Shown here: one piece after another, positions 7,906-14,460 of the stretch
How positions within the stretch are numbered: position 1 is the first letter of the stretch
How the letters are laid out: each line of letters opens with the position of its first letter
Source: JBIOUF01 sp044866695
Lineage (GTDB): Bacteria; Actinomycetota; Actinomycetes; Propionibacteriales; Nocardioidaceae
Assembly: GCA_044866695.1 (NCBI GenBank)
Contig: JBIOUF010000035.1
Coordinates: 1-20,421 of the forward strand
Direction: 5' to 3'
DNA length: 20,421 nucleotides
Translations under genes and position numbers: made by a program
The notes under the pieces: model-generated
Told to the model about the DNA's origin: nothing
The model's input: only the letters and a program-made list of their open reading frames with translations
The model's database searches: none

Positions 7906-7920
7906 TAGGTTGCCCCGGTG
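7906..7920 (+). promoter_or_regulatory. leaderless-type promoter of the amidohydrolase
   Basis: TAGGTT (7906-7911) fits the actinobacterial -10 pattern TAnnnT and ends exactly six bases before the GTG start at 7918. No Shine-Dalgarno is seen in front of that GTG. This spacing is typical of leaderless transcripts beginning at the start codon. Confidence 0.45.
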
Positions 7921-8994
7921 AGCGCGCTAAGGTTCCGCGGCCCGGTGCTGCCCGACGGCGAGCCGCGGGACCTGTACGTCGCCGACGGCCTGGTCACCTA
8001 CCAGCCCGTCGGGTCCGCGGACCTGGTCGCCGAGGGCTGGATCGTGCCAGGCCTGGTCGACGCGCACTGCCACGTCGGTCTCGACGCGCACGGCGCCGTC
8101 GACCGGGCGACCCAGGAGGCGCAGGCGGTGGCGGACCGCGACACCGGCGCCCTGCTCCTGCGCGACTGCGGCTCCCCGTCCGACACCGCGTGGGTCCACG
8201 ACCGCGAGGACCTGCCCCGGCTGGTCCGGGCGGGCCGGCACCTGGCCCGGCCGCGCCGGTACATCCGCGGCTACGCCCACGAGATCGAGCCCGACGACCT
8301 GCCCGCCTACGTGGCCCGCGAGGCCGAGCGCGGCGACGGCTGGGTCAAGCTGGTCGGCGACTGGATCGACCGCTCCGTCGGCGACCTGGCCCCGCTCTGG
8401 CCGCGGGTCGCGCTCCAGGCGGCCATCGCCGAGGCGCACCGGCACGGCGCCCGGGTCACCGCCCACGTCTTCGGCGAGGACGCCCTGCCCGACCTGCTCG
8501 ACGCCGGGATCGACTGCATCGAGCACGGCACCGGGCTGTCGGCGGACCTGGTCGGCCAGATGGCCGAGCGCGGCGTGGCCCTGGTGCCGACCGCCCGGCA
8601 GCTGGGCAACTTCCCCGAGTACGCCGAGGCGGGGCGCGACCGGTTCCCGGCGTACGCCGACCACATGCTCGCCCTGTGGAGCACCCGGCAGCAGGTGGTC
8701 CGCGACGCGCATCAGGCCGGGGTGCCCATCTACGCGGGGACGGACGCCGGCGGGGTGCTCCCACACGGCCTGATCGCCGAGGAGGTCGCCGAGCTGGCCG
8801 CCTGCGGCCTGTCTCCTCGGGAGGCGCTCGGCGCCGCCTCCTGGCGCGCCCGGCCCTGGCTGGGCCGCACCGGCGACCTCGCCGAGGGCAGCGAAGCCGA
8901 CCTCGTCGTCTACGACGCCGACCCGCTGGCCGACCTCCGCGTCCTGCATCACCCCAAGGTCATCGTGCTGCGCGGCCGGGTCGTGCAGGGCTGA
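7918..8994 (+). CDS. metal-dependent amidohydrolase (prolidase/imidazolonepropionase-like)
   Basis: A 358-residue member of the amidohydrolase superfamily, which hydrolyses amide or related C-N bonds in a TIM barrel with one or two metal ions. Metal ligands visible in order are the His50-Cys-His52 pair in VDAHCHVGLD, Lys144 in WVKLVGDW (candidate carboxylated lysine), His183 in VTAHVFG, His203 in IEHGTG and Asp276 in YAGTDAGG. The C terminus returns to the small beta domain (GSEADLVVYDADPL). The substrate cannot be inferred. A gene of this family sits after ffh in M. tuberculosis as well (Rv2915c), so the linkage is old. The start GTG 7918 is supported by the leaderless -10 element. A repeat cluster follows 25 bases after the stop. 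Confidence 0.88.
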   Translation: MSALRFRGPVLPDGEPRDLYVADGLVTYQPVGSADLVAEGWIVPGLVDAHCHVGLDAHGAVDRATQEAQAVADRDTGALLLRDCGSPSDTAWVHDREDLPRLVRAGRHLARPRRYIRGYAHEIEPDDLPAYVAREAERGDGWVKLVGDWIDRSVGDLAPLWPRVALQAAIAEAHRHGARVTAHVFGEDALPDLLDAGIDCIEHGTGLSADLVGQMAERGVALVPTARQLGNFPEYAEAGRDRFPAYADHMLALWSTRQQVVRDAHQAGVPIYAGTDAGGVLPHGLIAEEVAELAACGLSPREALGAASWRARPWLGRTGDLAEGSEADLVVYDADPLADLRVLHHPKVIVLRGRVVQG

Positions 8995-9019
8995 CCCCCC
9001 GCCCTACCCTAAGGGTGGC

Positions 9020-9083
9020 CGAGCCGGCACATCCTCCCGGTGGTGGGTGGTCGAGCCGGCGCATCCTCCCGGTGGCGGGTGGT
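9020..9083 (+). repeat. two tandem copies of a 32-bp repeat (dispersed family)
   Basis: Positions 9020-9051 and 9052-9083 are two 32-bp units differing at two positions. Both contain the core CGAGCCGGCRCATCCTCCCG. The same core, 18/20 identical to the best copy, recurs on the opposite strand at 19167-19230, also as 32-bp units. The units begin 25 bases after the amidohydrolase stop. No known family is assigned. Confidence 0.8.
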
Positions 9084-9110
9084 CTGGCGGGGTGAGGATG
9101 GGACGGCTCG
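9052..9110 (+). repeat. inverted third unit forming a long hairpin with the second repeat unit
   Basis: Bases 9094-9110 are an inverted copy of the repeat core. Their reverse complement matches 9052-9068 at 15 of 17 positions, leaving a 25-base loop. The resulting hairpin downstream of the amidohydrolase could act as a terminator or protect the 3' end. There is no T-run. Confidence 0.6.
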
Positions 9111-9197
9111 GCGGGGTCGGGCGCCCGGTGCGGACCGGCCGGAGCCGTGGACCCGGTGCCGGTGGAGTGCAGGAGGGCGAGCCGGCGAGTCCGTCAC

Positions 9198-9241
9198 GGT
9201 GGTTGAGGAGTGAGCCGCTAGGCGAGCGTCTCGAAACCACC
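9198..9241. repeat. REP-like imperfect palindrome (GGTGGTTGAG ... GAAACCACC)
   Basis: Perfect 7-bp end arms GGTGGTT (9198-9204) and AACCACC (9235-9241) enclose a partly paired interior (GAG/CTC, then GCC-gcta-GGC at the tip). I recall closely similar GGTGGTTGAG...CTCGAAACCACC palindromes scattered in genomes of several high-GC actinobacteria. That is from memory and unchecked. Only one copy is in this window, upstream of the rpsP promoter. Confidence 0.5.
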
Positions 9242-9266
9242 TGCGCCTGGGCGCATCCTGCCGCGA

Positions 9267-9297
9267 TTGGAGCGCACTGTCCCGGGTCTGGCAGAAT
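9267..9297 (+). promoter_or_regulatory. probable promoter of the rpsP operon
   Basis: CAGAAT at 9292-9297 within TCTGGCAGAATGAC is a good -10, with TTGGAG (9267-9272) as a possible -35, 19 bases apart. TGGCAGAATG is a recurrent context for ribosomal protein promoters in actinobacteria, and a related TGGCAGACTG occurs before rplS. Transcription would start near 9304, giving a leader of about 120 bases. Confidence 0.55.
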
Positions 9298-9426
9298 GAC
9301 CGGTTGAGCCTGCGCGACCGGACCCTCTCTCCCGGGTCGGGCAGGCCGCTCCGGGCCGACCAGCCGGCGCCCCACGCGGTACGGGCCAGCCCACCACCAC
9401 GACACTTCCAAGGAGACACCACACTC

Positions 9427-10062
9427 GTGGCCGTCAAGATTCGCCTGAAGCGCATGGGCAAGATCCGTGCGCCGTACTACCGCATCGTCGTCGCCGACTC
9501 CCGCACCAAGCGCGACGGCCGGGTGATCGAGCAGATCGGGAAGTACCACCCCAAGGAGGAGCCCTCGCTGATCGAGGTGGCCTCCGACCGGGCGCAGTAC
9601 TGGCTCGGTGTCGGCGCCCAGCCGACCGAGGCGGTGACCGCGATCCTCAAGGTCACCGGCGACTGGCAGCGGTTCAAGGGAGAGGCCGGCGTCGAGGGCA
9701 CCTTGAGGGTGGCCGAGCCACGCAGGTCCAGGCAGGACGTCTTCAACGACATCCTCAAGGAGTCCGGCGCGGCGTCCGGGACGGAGGCGGTGACCCGGAA
9801 GGCCGCGGCCAAGAAGGCGGCCACCGAGAAGACCCGCGAGACCCGGCCGGCGGCCGACCAGACCCCCGCCGCCGAGACCCCCTCGGAGGCAACCGACGCC
9901 GCCTCGTCGGGGGCCATGGACACCGCCCCGTCGGGGGCCATGGACACCGCCCCGTCAGGGGCAACGGACACCGCCCCGTCAGGGGCAACGGACACCGCCG
10001 AGCCCGCTACTGCCACCGCCACGGCCGAGCCCCCCGCGGCACCGGCCGGCTCGGAGGCCTGA
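9427..10062 (+). CDS. rpsP: 30S ribosomal protein S16 with long repetitive C-terminal tail
   Basis: S16 binds 16S rRNA and is needed for 30S assembly. Residues 1 to about 85 are the conserved core (VKIRLKRMGKIRAPYYRIVV, then KYHPKEEP and YWLGVGAQPT). The start GTG 9427 is preceded by AAGGAG at 9410-9415. The total length of 211 aa is far above the bacterial norm of about 80-90 and longer than the roughly 140-160 aa I remember for actinobacterial homologues. The tail is first basic and Ala/Lys-rich (about 115-150), then Ala/Thr/Pro-rich. It contains four 8-residue repeats of SGAMDTAP/SGATDTAP encoded by a 24-bp tandem repeat. It is the first gene of a group with khpA, rimM and trmD; khpA starts five bases after its stop. 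Confidence 0.95.
   Translation: MAVKIRLKRMGKIRAPYYRIVVADSRTKRDGRVIEQIGKYHPKEEPSLIEVASDRAQYWLGVGAQPTEAVTAILKVTGDWQRFKGEAGVEGTLRVAEPRRSRQDVFNDILKESGAASGTEAVTRKAAAKKAATEKTRETRPAADQTPAAETPSEATDAASSGAMDTAPSGAMDTAPSGATDTAPSGATDTAEPATATATAEPPAAPAGSEA
9907..10002 (+). repeat. 24-bp tandem repeat, four copies, inside rpsP
   Basis: Units start at 9907, 9931, 9955 and 9979. Copies 1-2 share GGGGGCCATGGACACCGC and copies 3-4 share AGGGGCAACGGACACCGC, so the array looks like two duplications in sequence. It is in frame and encodes eight residues per unit, so copy number can change without a frameshift. Confidence 0.92.
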
Positions 10063-10067
10063 CGGTC

Positions 10068-10310
10068 GTGCTCGCCGAGGCGCTGGAGCACCTGGTCCGC
10101 GGCATCGTCACGCACCCCGACGACGTGGTGGTCCGCGACAAGCAGCTGCGCAGAGGGTCGGTGCTGGAGGTGCGGGTCCACCCCGACGACCTCGGCAAGG
10201 TGATCGGCCGCAACGGGCGCACCGCCACCGCCTTGCGGACGGTCGTGGGCGCTCTCGCGGGCCGCGGCGGCGCGCGCATCGACTTCGTCGACGTCGACCG
10301 GCGGCGCTGA
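10068..10310 (+). CDS. khpA: KH-domain RNA-binding protein KhpA
   Basis: An 80-residue single KH domain protein. The RNA-binding GxxG loop is IGRNGRT (about residues 45-51), flanked by the beta strand LEVRVHPDDLGKV and the helix TALRTVVGALA. KhpA proteins bind RNA, often with KhpB/Jag, and have roles in cell division and small-RNA biology in Gram-positive bacteria. Here it sits between rpsP and rimM, its standard position in actinobacteria. It starts at GTG 10068, five bases after rpsP, and ends 16 bases before rimM. Confidence 0.93.
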   Translation: MLAEALEHLVRGIVTHPDDVVVRDKQLRRGSVLEVRVHPDDLGKVIGRNGRTATALRTVVGALAGRGGARIDFVDVDRRR

Positions 10311-10326
10311 GCGGACGTCTGCGACG

Positions 10327-10881
10327 GTGGGCACGCAGGTCGTGGTCGGCCGGGTCGGGCGTGCCCACGGCGTCCGCGGGGAGGTCGGGGTGGAGCCCCG
10401 CACCGACGAGCCGTCCCGCCGGTTCGCCGCCGGCGTGGTGCTGCGCACCGAGACCGCTGCGCGGGGCCTGCCCTCGGCCGCCCCGCCGTCCGTCCTCACC
10501 GTCGCCGCGACGCGCTGGCACCAGCGTCGGCTGCTGGTCCGGTTCGAGGAGGTTGCCGGACGCGCGGCGGCCGAGGCGCTGAGGGGCGTCCTGCTGGTCG
10601 TCGACGTCGACCCCGCCGAGCGGCCCGACCAGCCCGAGGAGTACTACGACCACCAGCTCACCGGGCTCCGGGTGGGCACGACCGACGGCGCGCCGGTCGG
10701 GGAGGTGGCGTCGGTGGTGCACACCGGAGGGCAGGACCTGCTCGTCGTACGGCGCGACGACGGCGGCGAGGTCCTGGTCCCGTTCGTCACCGCCCTGGTG
10801 CCGGTGGTGGACCTCACCGCGGGCCTGCTGCAGGTGGCCGACCGCCCGGGCCTGCTGCGTCCGGACGCCGAGGGCGGCTGA
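10327..10881 (+). CDS. rimM: 16S rRNA processing/30S maturation factor RimM
   Basis: RimM assists maturation of the 30S head and binds S19. The 184-residue protein has the N-terminal RimM barrel opening with VVVGRVGRAHGVRGEVGV. The C-terminal PRC-barrel begins near residue 105 (EEYYDHQLTGLRV) and includes the conserved LVPFVTALVPVVD stretch. The start is GTG 10327 and the stop is four bases before trmD. An Arg/Ala-rich insertion between strands in the N domain (about 40-60) is typical of high-GC homologues. Co-location with rpsP and trmD matches its role. Confidence 0.94.
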   Translation: MGTQVVVGRVGRAHGVRGEVGVEPRTDEPSRRFAAGVVLRTETAARGLPSAAPPSVLTVAATRWHQRRLLVRFEEVAGRAAAEALRGVLLVVDVDPAERPDQPEEYYDHQLTGLRVGTTDGAPVGEVASVVHTGGQDLLVVRRDDGGEVLVPFVTALVPVVDLTAGLLQVADRPGLLRPDAEGG

Positions 10882-10885
10882 CCGG

Positions 10886-12010
10886 GTGCGGGTCGACGTC
10901 CTCACCATCTTCCCCGACTACCTGGCGCCGCTCGACCTGTCCCTGCCGGGCCGGGCGCGCCGGCGTGGGCTGTTGGACCTGCGCGTGCACGACCTGCGCC
11001 AGTGGACCCGTGACCGGCACCGCACCGTGGACGACGCGCCCGCCGGGGGCGGCCCGGGCATGGTGATGCGGCCCGAGCCGTGGGGCGAGGCGCTGGACGC
11101 GCTGCGGCCCGACGGCGCGGTGCTGGTGCTGCCCACGCCCAGCGGCGAGCCGCTGACGCAGCGGCTGGTCCGGGAGCTGGCGGCGGAGCCGTGGCTGGTC
11201 GTGGCCTGCGGACGGTACGAGGGGATCGACCAGCGCGTCGCCGAGTACGCCGCCACGCGGATGCGGGTCCTCGAGGTCTCCCTCGGCGACTACGTGCTGA
11301 ACGGCGGGGAGGTCGCCGCCCTCGCGCTGGTCGAGGCGGTCAGCCGGCTGCTGCCGGGCGTGTTGGGCAACCCGGCCTCCCTCGCCGAGGAGTCGCACGA
11401 GGACGGCCTGCTGGAGTACCCGGTCTACACCAGGCCCGCGCAGTGGCGCGGGCTCGCGGTCCCGGAGCCGCTCCTGGGCGGCGACCACGCCGCGGTGGCC
11501 GCCTGGCGCCACGACCAGGCCCGGCGTCGTACGGCGCTGCGCCGACCCGACCTGCTCGCGCCGGCGTCCGTCGCGGAGGGGGAGATCGAGGCGGCGACCC
11601 GCGCCGACGCCGGGGAGCTGCTCACCTTGCAGTGGGCCTGCTGGGACCCGCCGCTTCGCGAGACCCTGGACGAGATGGTCGCCAGCCTGGGCTCGGCCGC
11701 CACGTTCGTGATGCGCTCCGCGGGCCGGCTGGTCGGGTCGGTGCGCTGCGCCCCCGACCCCGACGACGGAGCCTTCGACATCGGACGGCTCATGGTGGCG
11801 CCCGACCTGTGGGGTCGCGGCATCGGCCGGGCGCTGCTCGAGCACGCCGAACGAGCGGCCCCGTTCCCGGACCCGACGTACCGGGTCGTGGTTGCGGCGG
11901 GCAACGAGCGGGCGGTGCGCCTGTACCGGCGGGCGGGATACCGCGCCGCCCGCGGCGGCGAGCTCCTCCCGGGCGTGCTGGTCATGACTCGGCGAGGCCC
12001 TCGCCGCTGA
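10886..12010 (+). CDS. trmD: tRNA (guanine37-N1)-methyltransferase TrmD fused to a GNAT acetyltransferase domain
   Basis: TrmD makes m1G37 next to the anticodon, preventing +1 frameshifts. Residues 1 to about 230 are complete TrmD: MRVDVLTIFPDYL, DDAPAGGGPGMVM at 49, the trefoil-knot cofactor site GRYEGIDQRV at 109 and EVSLGDYVLNGGE at 130, and catalytic Asp173 in SHEDGLLEYP. The same frame continues without a stop or plausible internal start into about 144 residues resembling a GNAT N-acetyltransferase. Visible there are IEAATRADAGELLTLQ, the acetyl-CoA motif MVAPDLWGRGIGRALLEHAE near 304-323, and the motif-B-like NERAVRLYRRAGYR. Typical TrmD is about 230-270 aa, so this 374-aa protein is a two-domain fusion. 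The acetyl acceptor is unknown. A short hairpin lies directly after the stop. Confidence 0.93.
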   Translation: MRVDVLTIFPDYLAPLDLSLPGRARRRGLLDLRVHDLRQWTRDRHRTVDDAPAGGGPGMVMRPEPWGEALDALRPDGAVLVLPTPSGEPLTQRLVRELAAEPWLVVACGRYEGIDQRVAEYAATRMRVLEVSLGDYVLNGGEVAALALVEAVSRLLPGVLGNPASLAEESHEDGLLEYPVYTRPAQWRGLAVPEPLLGGDHAAVAAWRHDQARRRTALRRPDLLAPASVAEGEIEAATRADAGELLTLQWACWDPPLRETLDEMVASLGSAATFVMRSAGRLVGSVRCAPDPDDGAFDIGRLMVAPDLWGRGIGRALLEHAERAAPFPDPTYRVVVAAGNERAVRLYRRAGYRAARGGELLPGVLVMTRRGPRR

Positions 12011-12029
12011 CGCCCGCGATTACCGGGCG
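12011..12029 (+). terminator. short hairpin directly after trmD
   Basis: CGCCCG (12011-12016) pairs perfectly with CGGGCG (12024-12029) around a seven-base loop, starting at the base after the trmD stop. There is no T-run. It overlaps the possible -35 region of the rplS promoter, so it may mark the end of the rpsP-trmD unit or only weaken readthrough. Confidence 0.35.
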
Positions 12030-12050
12030 CCGGGCCCGCTGTGGCAGACT
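12020..12050 (+). promoter_or_regulatory. probable rplS promoter
   Basis: CAGACT (12045-12050) in GTGGCAGACTGGG resembles the -10 context found before rpsP (TGGCAGAATG). TTACCG at 12020-12025 is a possible -35 with a 19-base spacer. This would give rplS its own start near 12057 and a leader of about 155 bases. Confidence 0.45.
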
Positions 12051-12212
12051 GGGCGGTCGGCCCGAAGCGTCCTCGGCGCGCCGCGGGGAGTGACCTCGCC
12101 GCGGACGTCGGCGGTCCGCCTGCCACAGGGGGAGCACCGCGACGCCAGACCGGGACCCGACCGCACCACCCACAGCCGTGGGCGACCTGTGGCGCCCGCC
12201 GAGGAGACCGAC

Positions 12213-12575
12213 ATGACCAACGTCATCGACGAGCTGGCCGCCGCCAACCGGCGCGACGACATCCCCGAGTTCCGCGCCGGCGACACCTTGAAGGTCCACG
12301 TCCGCGTGGTCGAGGGCGTGCGCTCCCGAGTGCAGGTGTTCCAGGGCGTCTGCATCCGCGTGCAGGGCTCCGGGGTCGGCCGCACCTTCACGGTGCGCAA
12401 GGTCTCCTTCGGTGTCGGCGTCGAGCGCACCTTCCCGCTGCACACCCCGGTCATCGACAAGGTCGAGGTGGTCACCCGGGGCGACGTACGCCGGGCGAAG
12501 CTGTACTACCTGCGCGGCCTGCGCGGCAAGGCGGCGAAGATCAAGGAGAAGCGCGAGTCGGTCCCGACCCGCTGA
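12213..12575 (+). CDS. rplS: 50S ribosomal protein L19
   Basis: L19 lies at the 30S-50S interface. The 120-residue sequence is complete: MTNVIDELAAANRRDDIPEF, FRAGDTLKVHVRVVEG, RVQVFQGVCIRVQGSGVG, FTVRKVSFGVGVERTFPLH and the basic C terminus LYYLRGLRGKAAKIKEKR. The start ATG 12213 follows GAGGAG (12201-12206) with a six-base spacer, which rules out the longer in-frame reading from position 12090. The gap of about 200 bases from trmD holds its own promoter. lepB starts 31 bases after the stop. Confidence 0.97.
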   Translation: MTNVIDELAAANRRDDIPEFRAGDTLKVHVRVVEGVRSRVQVFQGVCIRVQGSGVGRTFTVRKVSFGVGVERTFPLHTPVIDKVEVVTRGDVRRAKLYYLRGLRGKAAKIKEKRESVPTR

Positions 12576-12606
12576 CCCGTCGGGTGGACCGGGTCGTGGT
12601 GAGACG

Positions 12607-13356
12607 GTGACCAAGCACGAGCCCGCGCCCGACGAGCCGGCCACGCAGGCGGGCCGGCCCTGGGGCGCCGGGCCGTCCAGGGCCTCGGCGGACCAGAAGA
12701 AGCGGCGCCCGCTGTGGCAGGAGGCCCTGCTGCTGCTCGCGCTGGCCGTCGTGCTGGCGATGGGGCTCAAGACGTTCGTCGTCCAGGCGTTCTACATCCC
12801 CTCCGGGTCCATGAACGACACCCTGGTCCTCAACGACCGCATCATCGTGGAGAAGGTGAGCAGCTGGGGCGGCGCGGACCCGGCTCGAGGTGACGTGGTG
12901 GTGTTCTCCGACCCGGGCGGGTGGCTGGGCGGCGCCGCTCCGGGGCCGACGTCGGTCCTCACCCGCGGTCTGGAGGCGGTGGGGCTGTTCCCCACCGGCG
13001 GCCACCTGGTGAAGCGGGTGATCGGCGTCGGCGGCGACCGGGTCCGCTGCTGCGACGACGAGGGCCGGGTCACGGTCAACGGCACGCCGCTCGCGGAGGC
13101 CTACCTCGCGCCCGGCGACGCCCCGTCGGAGGAGCCGTTCGACGTCCGGGTCCCGCAGGGGTCGCTGTGGGTGATGGGCGACCACCGGTCCGCCTCGGCG
13201 GACAGCCGCGCGCACCTCGGCGACCCAGGCGGTGGGATGGTGCCGCTCGACGACGTGGTCGGCCGGGTGGTGGCGGTCGTCTGGCCGGCCGGCCATGCGA
13301 CCGTGCTGCGCCGTCCCGGCACCTTCGACGCGGTCGCGTCGGCGGGTGCCCGGTGA
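12607..13356 (+). CDS. lepB: type I signal peptidase LepB
   Basis: LepB cleaves signal peptides from exported preproteins on the outer face of the membrane, using a Ser/Lys dyad. The 249-residue protein starts at GTG 12607. It has a charged cytoplasmic N terminus (about residues 1-38, ending QKKRRPLWQ) and a single hydrophobic anchor (about 39-60). Box B FYIPSGSMNDTL holds nucleophile Ser68, and box D HLVKRVIGVGGDRV holds Lys136. Box E reads MGDHRSASADSRAHLG, with His in place of the common Asn of GDNR, a variant usual in actinobacteria. A two-Cys segment (RVRCCDDEG) follows box D. It follows rplS, as in mycobacteria. The stop is followed by an 11-bp tandem repeat before rnhB. Confidence 0.95.
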   Translation: MTKHEPAPDEPATQAGRPWGAGPSRASADQKKRRPLWQEALLLLALAVVLAMGLKTFVVQAFYIPSGSMNDTLVLNDRIIVEKVSSWGGADPARGDVVVFSDPGGWLGGAAPGPTSVLTRGLEAVGLFPTGGHLVKRVIGVGGDRVRCCDDEGRVTVNGTPLAEAYLAPGDAPSEEPFDVRVPQGSLWVMGDHRSASADSRAHLGDPGGGMVPLDDVVGRVVAVVWPAGHATVLRRPGTFDAVASAGAR

Positions 13357-13360
13357 TGAC

Positions 13361-13401
13361 GCAGTGAGGACGCGGTGAGGACGCGGTGAGGACGCGGTGA
13401 G
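13361..13401 (+). repeat. 11-bp tandem repeat spanning the lepB-rnhB junction
   Basis: Units GCAGTGAGGAC (13361), GCGGTGAGGAC (13372 and 13383) and a partial GCGGTGAG (13394) form about 3.7 copies. The last unit contains the GTG start of rnhB (13397), and each unit repeats a GTG codon and a GAGGA ribosome-binding-like motif. Only the last GTG opens the long frame. Confidence 0.88.
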
Positions 13402-14155
13402 CCGGCTGCCCCGTGGCCCGGCGGTCCGCCGGGATGCCGGGCTGTACGGCTACGAGCGGGCGCTGCGCCGGGTCGGGCTCGACCCGGTGGCCGGCGTGGA
13501 CGAGGCCGGTCGGGGCGCCTGTGCCGGCCCGCTGGTCGCCGCCGCGGTGGTGCTGCCGGACAGCCCACGAGGCGTCGTCCCCGGGCTGGCCGACTCCAAG
13601 CTGCTCACCGAACGGGCCCGGGAACGCTGCTTCGAGCAGGTGGTCCGGCGTGCGGCGGCCTGGTCGGTGGTGGTGGTCTCCCACGACGAGTGCGACGCCC
13701 TGGGCATGCACGTCGCCAACGTGGCCGCACTGCGGCGGGCCCTGGCCCGGCTGGACGTCCGCCCCGCGTACGTGCTCACCGACGGGTTCCCGGTCGACGG
13801 CCTGGAGGTGCCGGGGCTGGCGGTGTGGAAGGGCGACCGGGTCACGGCCTGCATCGCGGCCGCGTCGGTGCTCGCCAAGGTGACCCGCGACCAGATCATG
13901 ACCCGGCTGCACGACGACTACCCCGACTACGACTTCGCCACCCACAAGGGGTACGTCACACCGACGCACACAGCGGCCCTGCAGCGGCTCGGACCCTGCC
14001 CGGTGCACCGCCGCCGGTTCGTCAACGTCCGTCGCGTGGAGTCCGGCCCGCAGGTCCCCCGACCCGCGGGCCCGGCGGCCGTGGGCGACAATGACGCCGA
14101 CGGTCCAGGCTGGTGGTCGGGCCGGTGGTCGGGGACGCTGGAGGAGGCTCGGTGA
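13397..14155 (+). CDS. rnhB: ribonuclease HII
   Basis: RNase HII cuts RNA in RNA-DNA hybrids, including single ribonucleotides in DNA. The four acidic catalytic residues are visible: Asp35-Glu36 in VDEAGRGACAGPL, Asp129 in LTDGF and Asp165 in AKVTRDQIM. The conserved YDFATHKGY segment is also present. The start GTG 13397 lies in the last unit of an 11-bp repeat that supplies GAGGA four bases upstream. The C terminus beyond about residue 215 is a Gly/Trp/Pro-rich tail of low complexity, making the protein 252 aa. The stop overlaps the start of the DUF2469 gene (GTGA), indicating coupling. Confidence 0.95.
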   Translation: MSRLPRGPAVRRDAGLYGYERALRRVGLDPVAGVDEAGRGACAGPLVAAAVVLPDSPRGVVPGLADSKLLTERARERCFEQVVRRAAAWSVVVVSHDECDALGMHVANVAALRRALARLDVRPAYVLTDGFPVDGLEVPGLAVWKGDRVTACIAAASVLAKVTRDQIMTRLHDDYPDYDFATHKGYVTPTHTAALQRLGPCPVHRRRFVNVRRVESGPQVPRPAGPAAVGDNDADGPGWWSGRWSGTLEEAR

Positions 14156-14460
14156 GCGCGGAGGATCTCGAGAAGTACGAGACCGAGATGGAGCTGCACC
14201 TCTACCGCGAGTACCGCGACGTGGTGGGCATCTTCAAGTACGTCGTGGAGACCGACCGCCGCTTCTACCTGTGCAACCAGGTGGACGTGAAGGCCCGCAC
14301 CGAGGCCGACGACGTCTTCTTCGAGGTGTCCCTCACCGACGCCTGGGTCTGGGACATGTACCGGCCCGCCCGGTTCGCCAAGAACGTGAAGGTGCTGACC
14401 TTCAAGGACGTCAACGTCGAGGAGCTCGCCCAGTCCGACATCGAGCCGCCGAAGCCCTGA
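14152..14460 (+). CDS. DUF2469 family protein
   Basis: A 102-residue acidic protein beginning SAEDLEKYETEMELHLYREY and containing VVGIFKYVVETDRRFYLCNQV and WVWDMYRPARFAKNVKVLTFKDVNVEEL. It belongs to the small actinobacteria-specific DUF2469 family, found next to rnhB in many members (Rv2901c in M. tuberculosis). Its function is unknown. The start GTG 14152 overlaps the rnhB stop, with GAGGAGG (14140-14146) in the rnhB tail as ribosome binding site. No signal peptide or membrane segment is visible, so it is probably cytoplasmic. A hairpin includes its stop codon. Confidence 0.93.
   Translation: MSAEDLEKYETEMELHLYREYRDVVGIFKYVVETDRRFYLCNQVDVKARTEADDVFFEVSLTDAWVWDMYRPARFAKNVKVLTFKDVNVEELAQSDIEPPKP

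Noticed and set aside
9020..9083. CRISPR array
   Set aside because: The 32-bp units are directly adjacent with no spacers, and no cas gene is present.
9020..9113. Small coding sequence through the repeat (peptides with EPAHPPGGGW)
   Set aside because: The peptide repeats merely mirror the DNA repeat, have no ribosome binding site and break at the inverted unit.
9304..9426. TTG start extending S16 upstream by 41 residues
   Set aside because: AAGGAG at 9410-9415 and the conserved S16 N terminus (VKIRLKRMG) place the start at GTG 9427.
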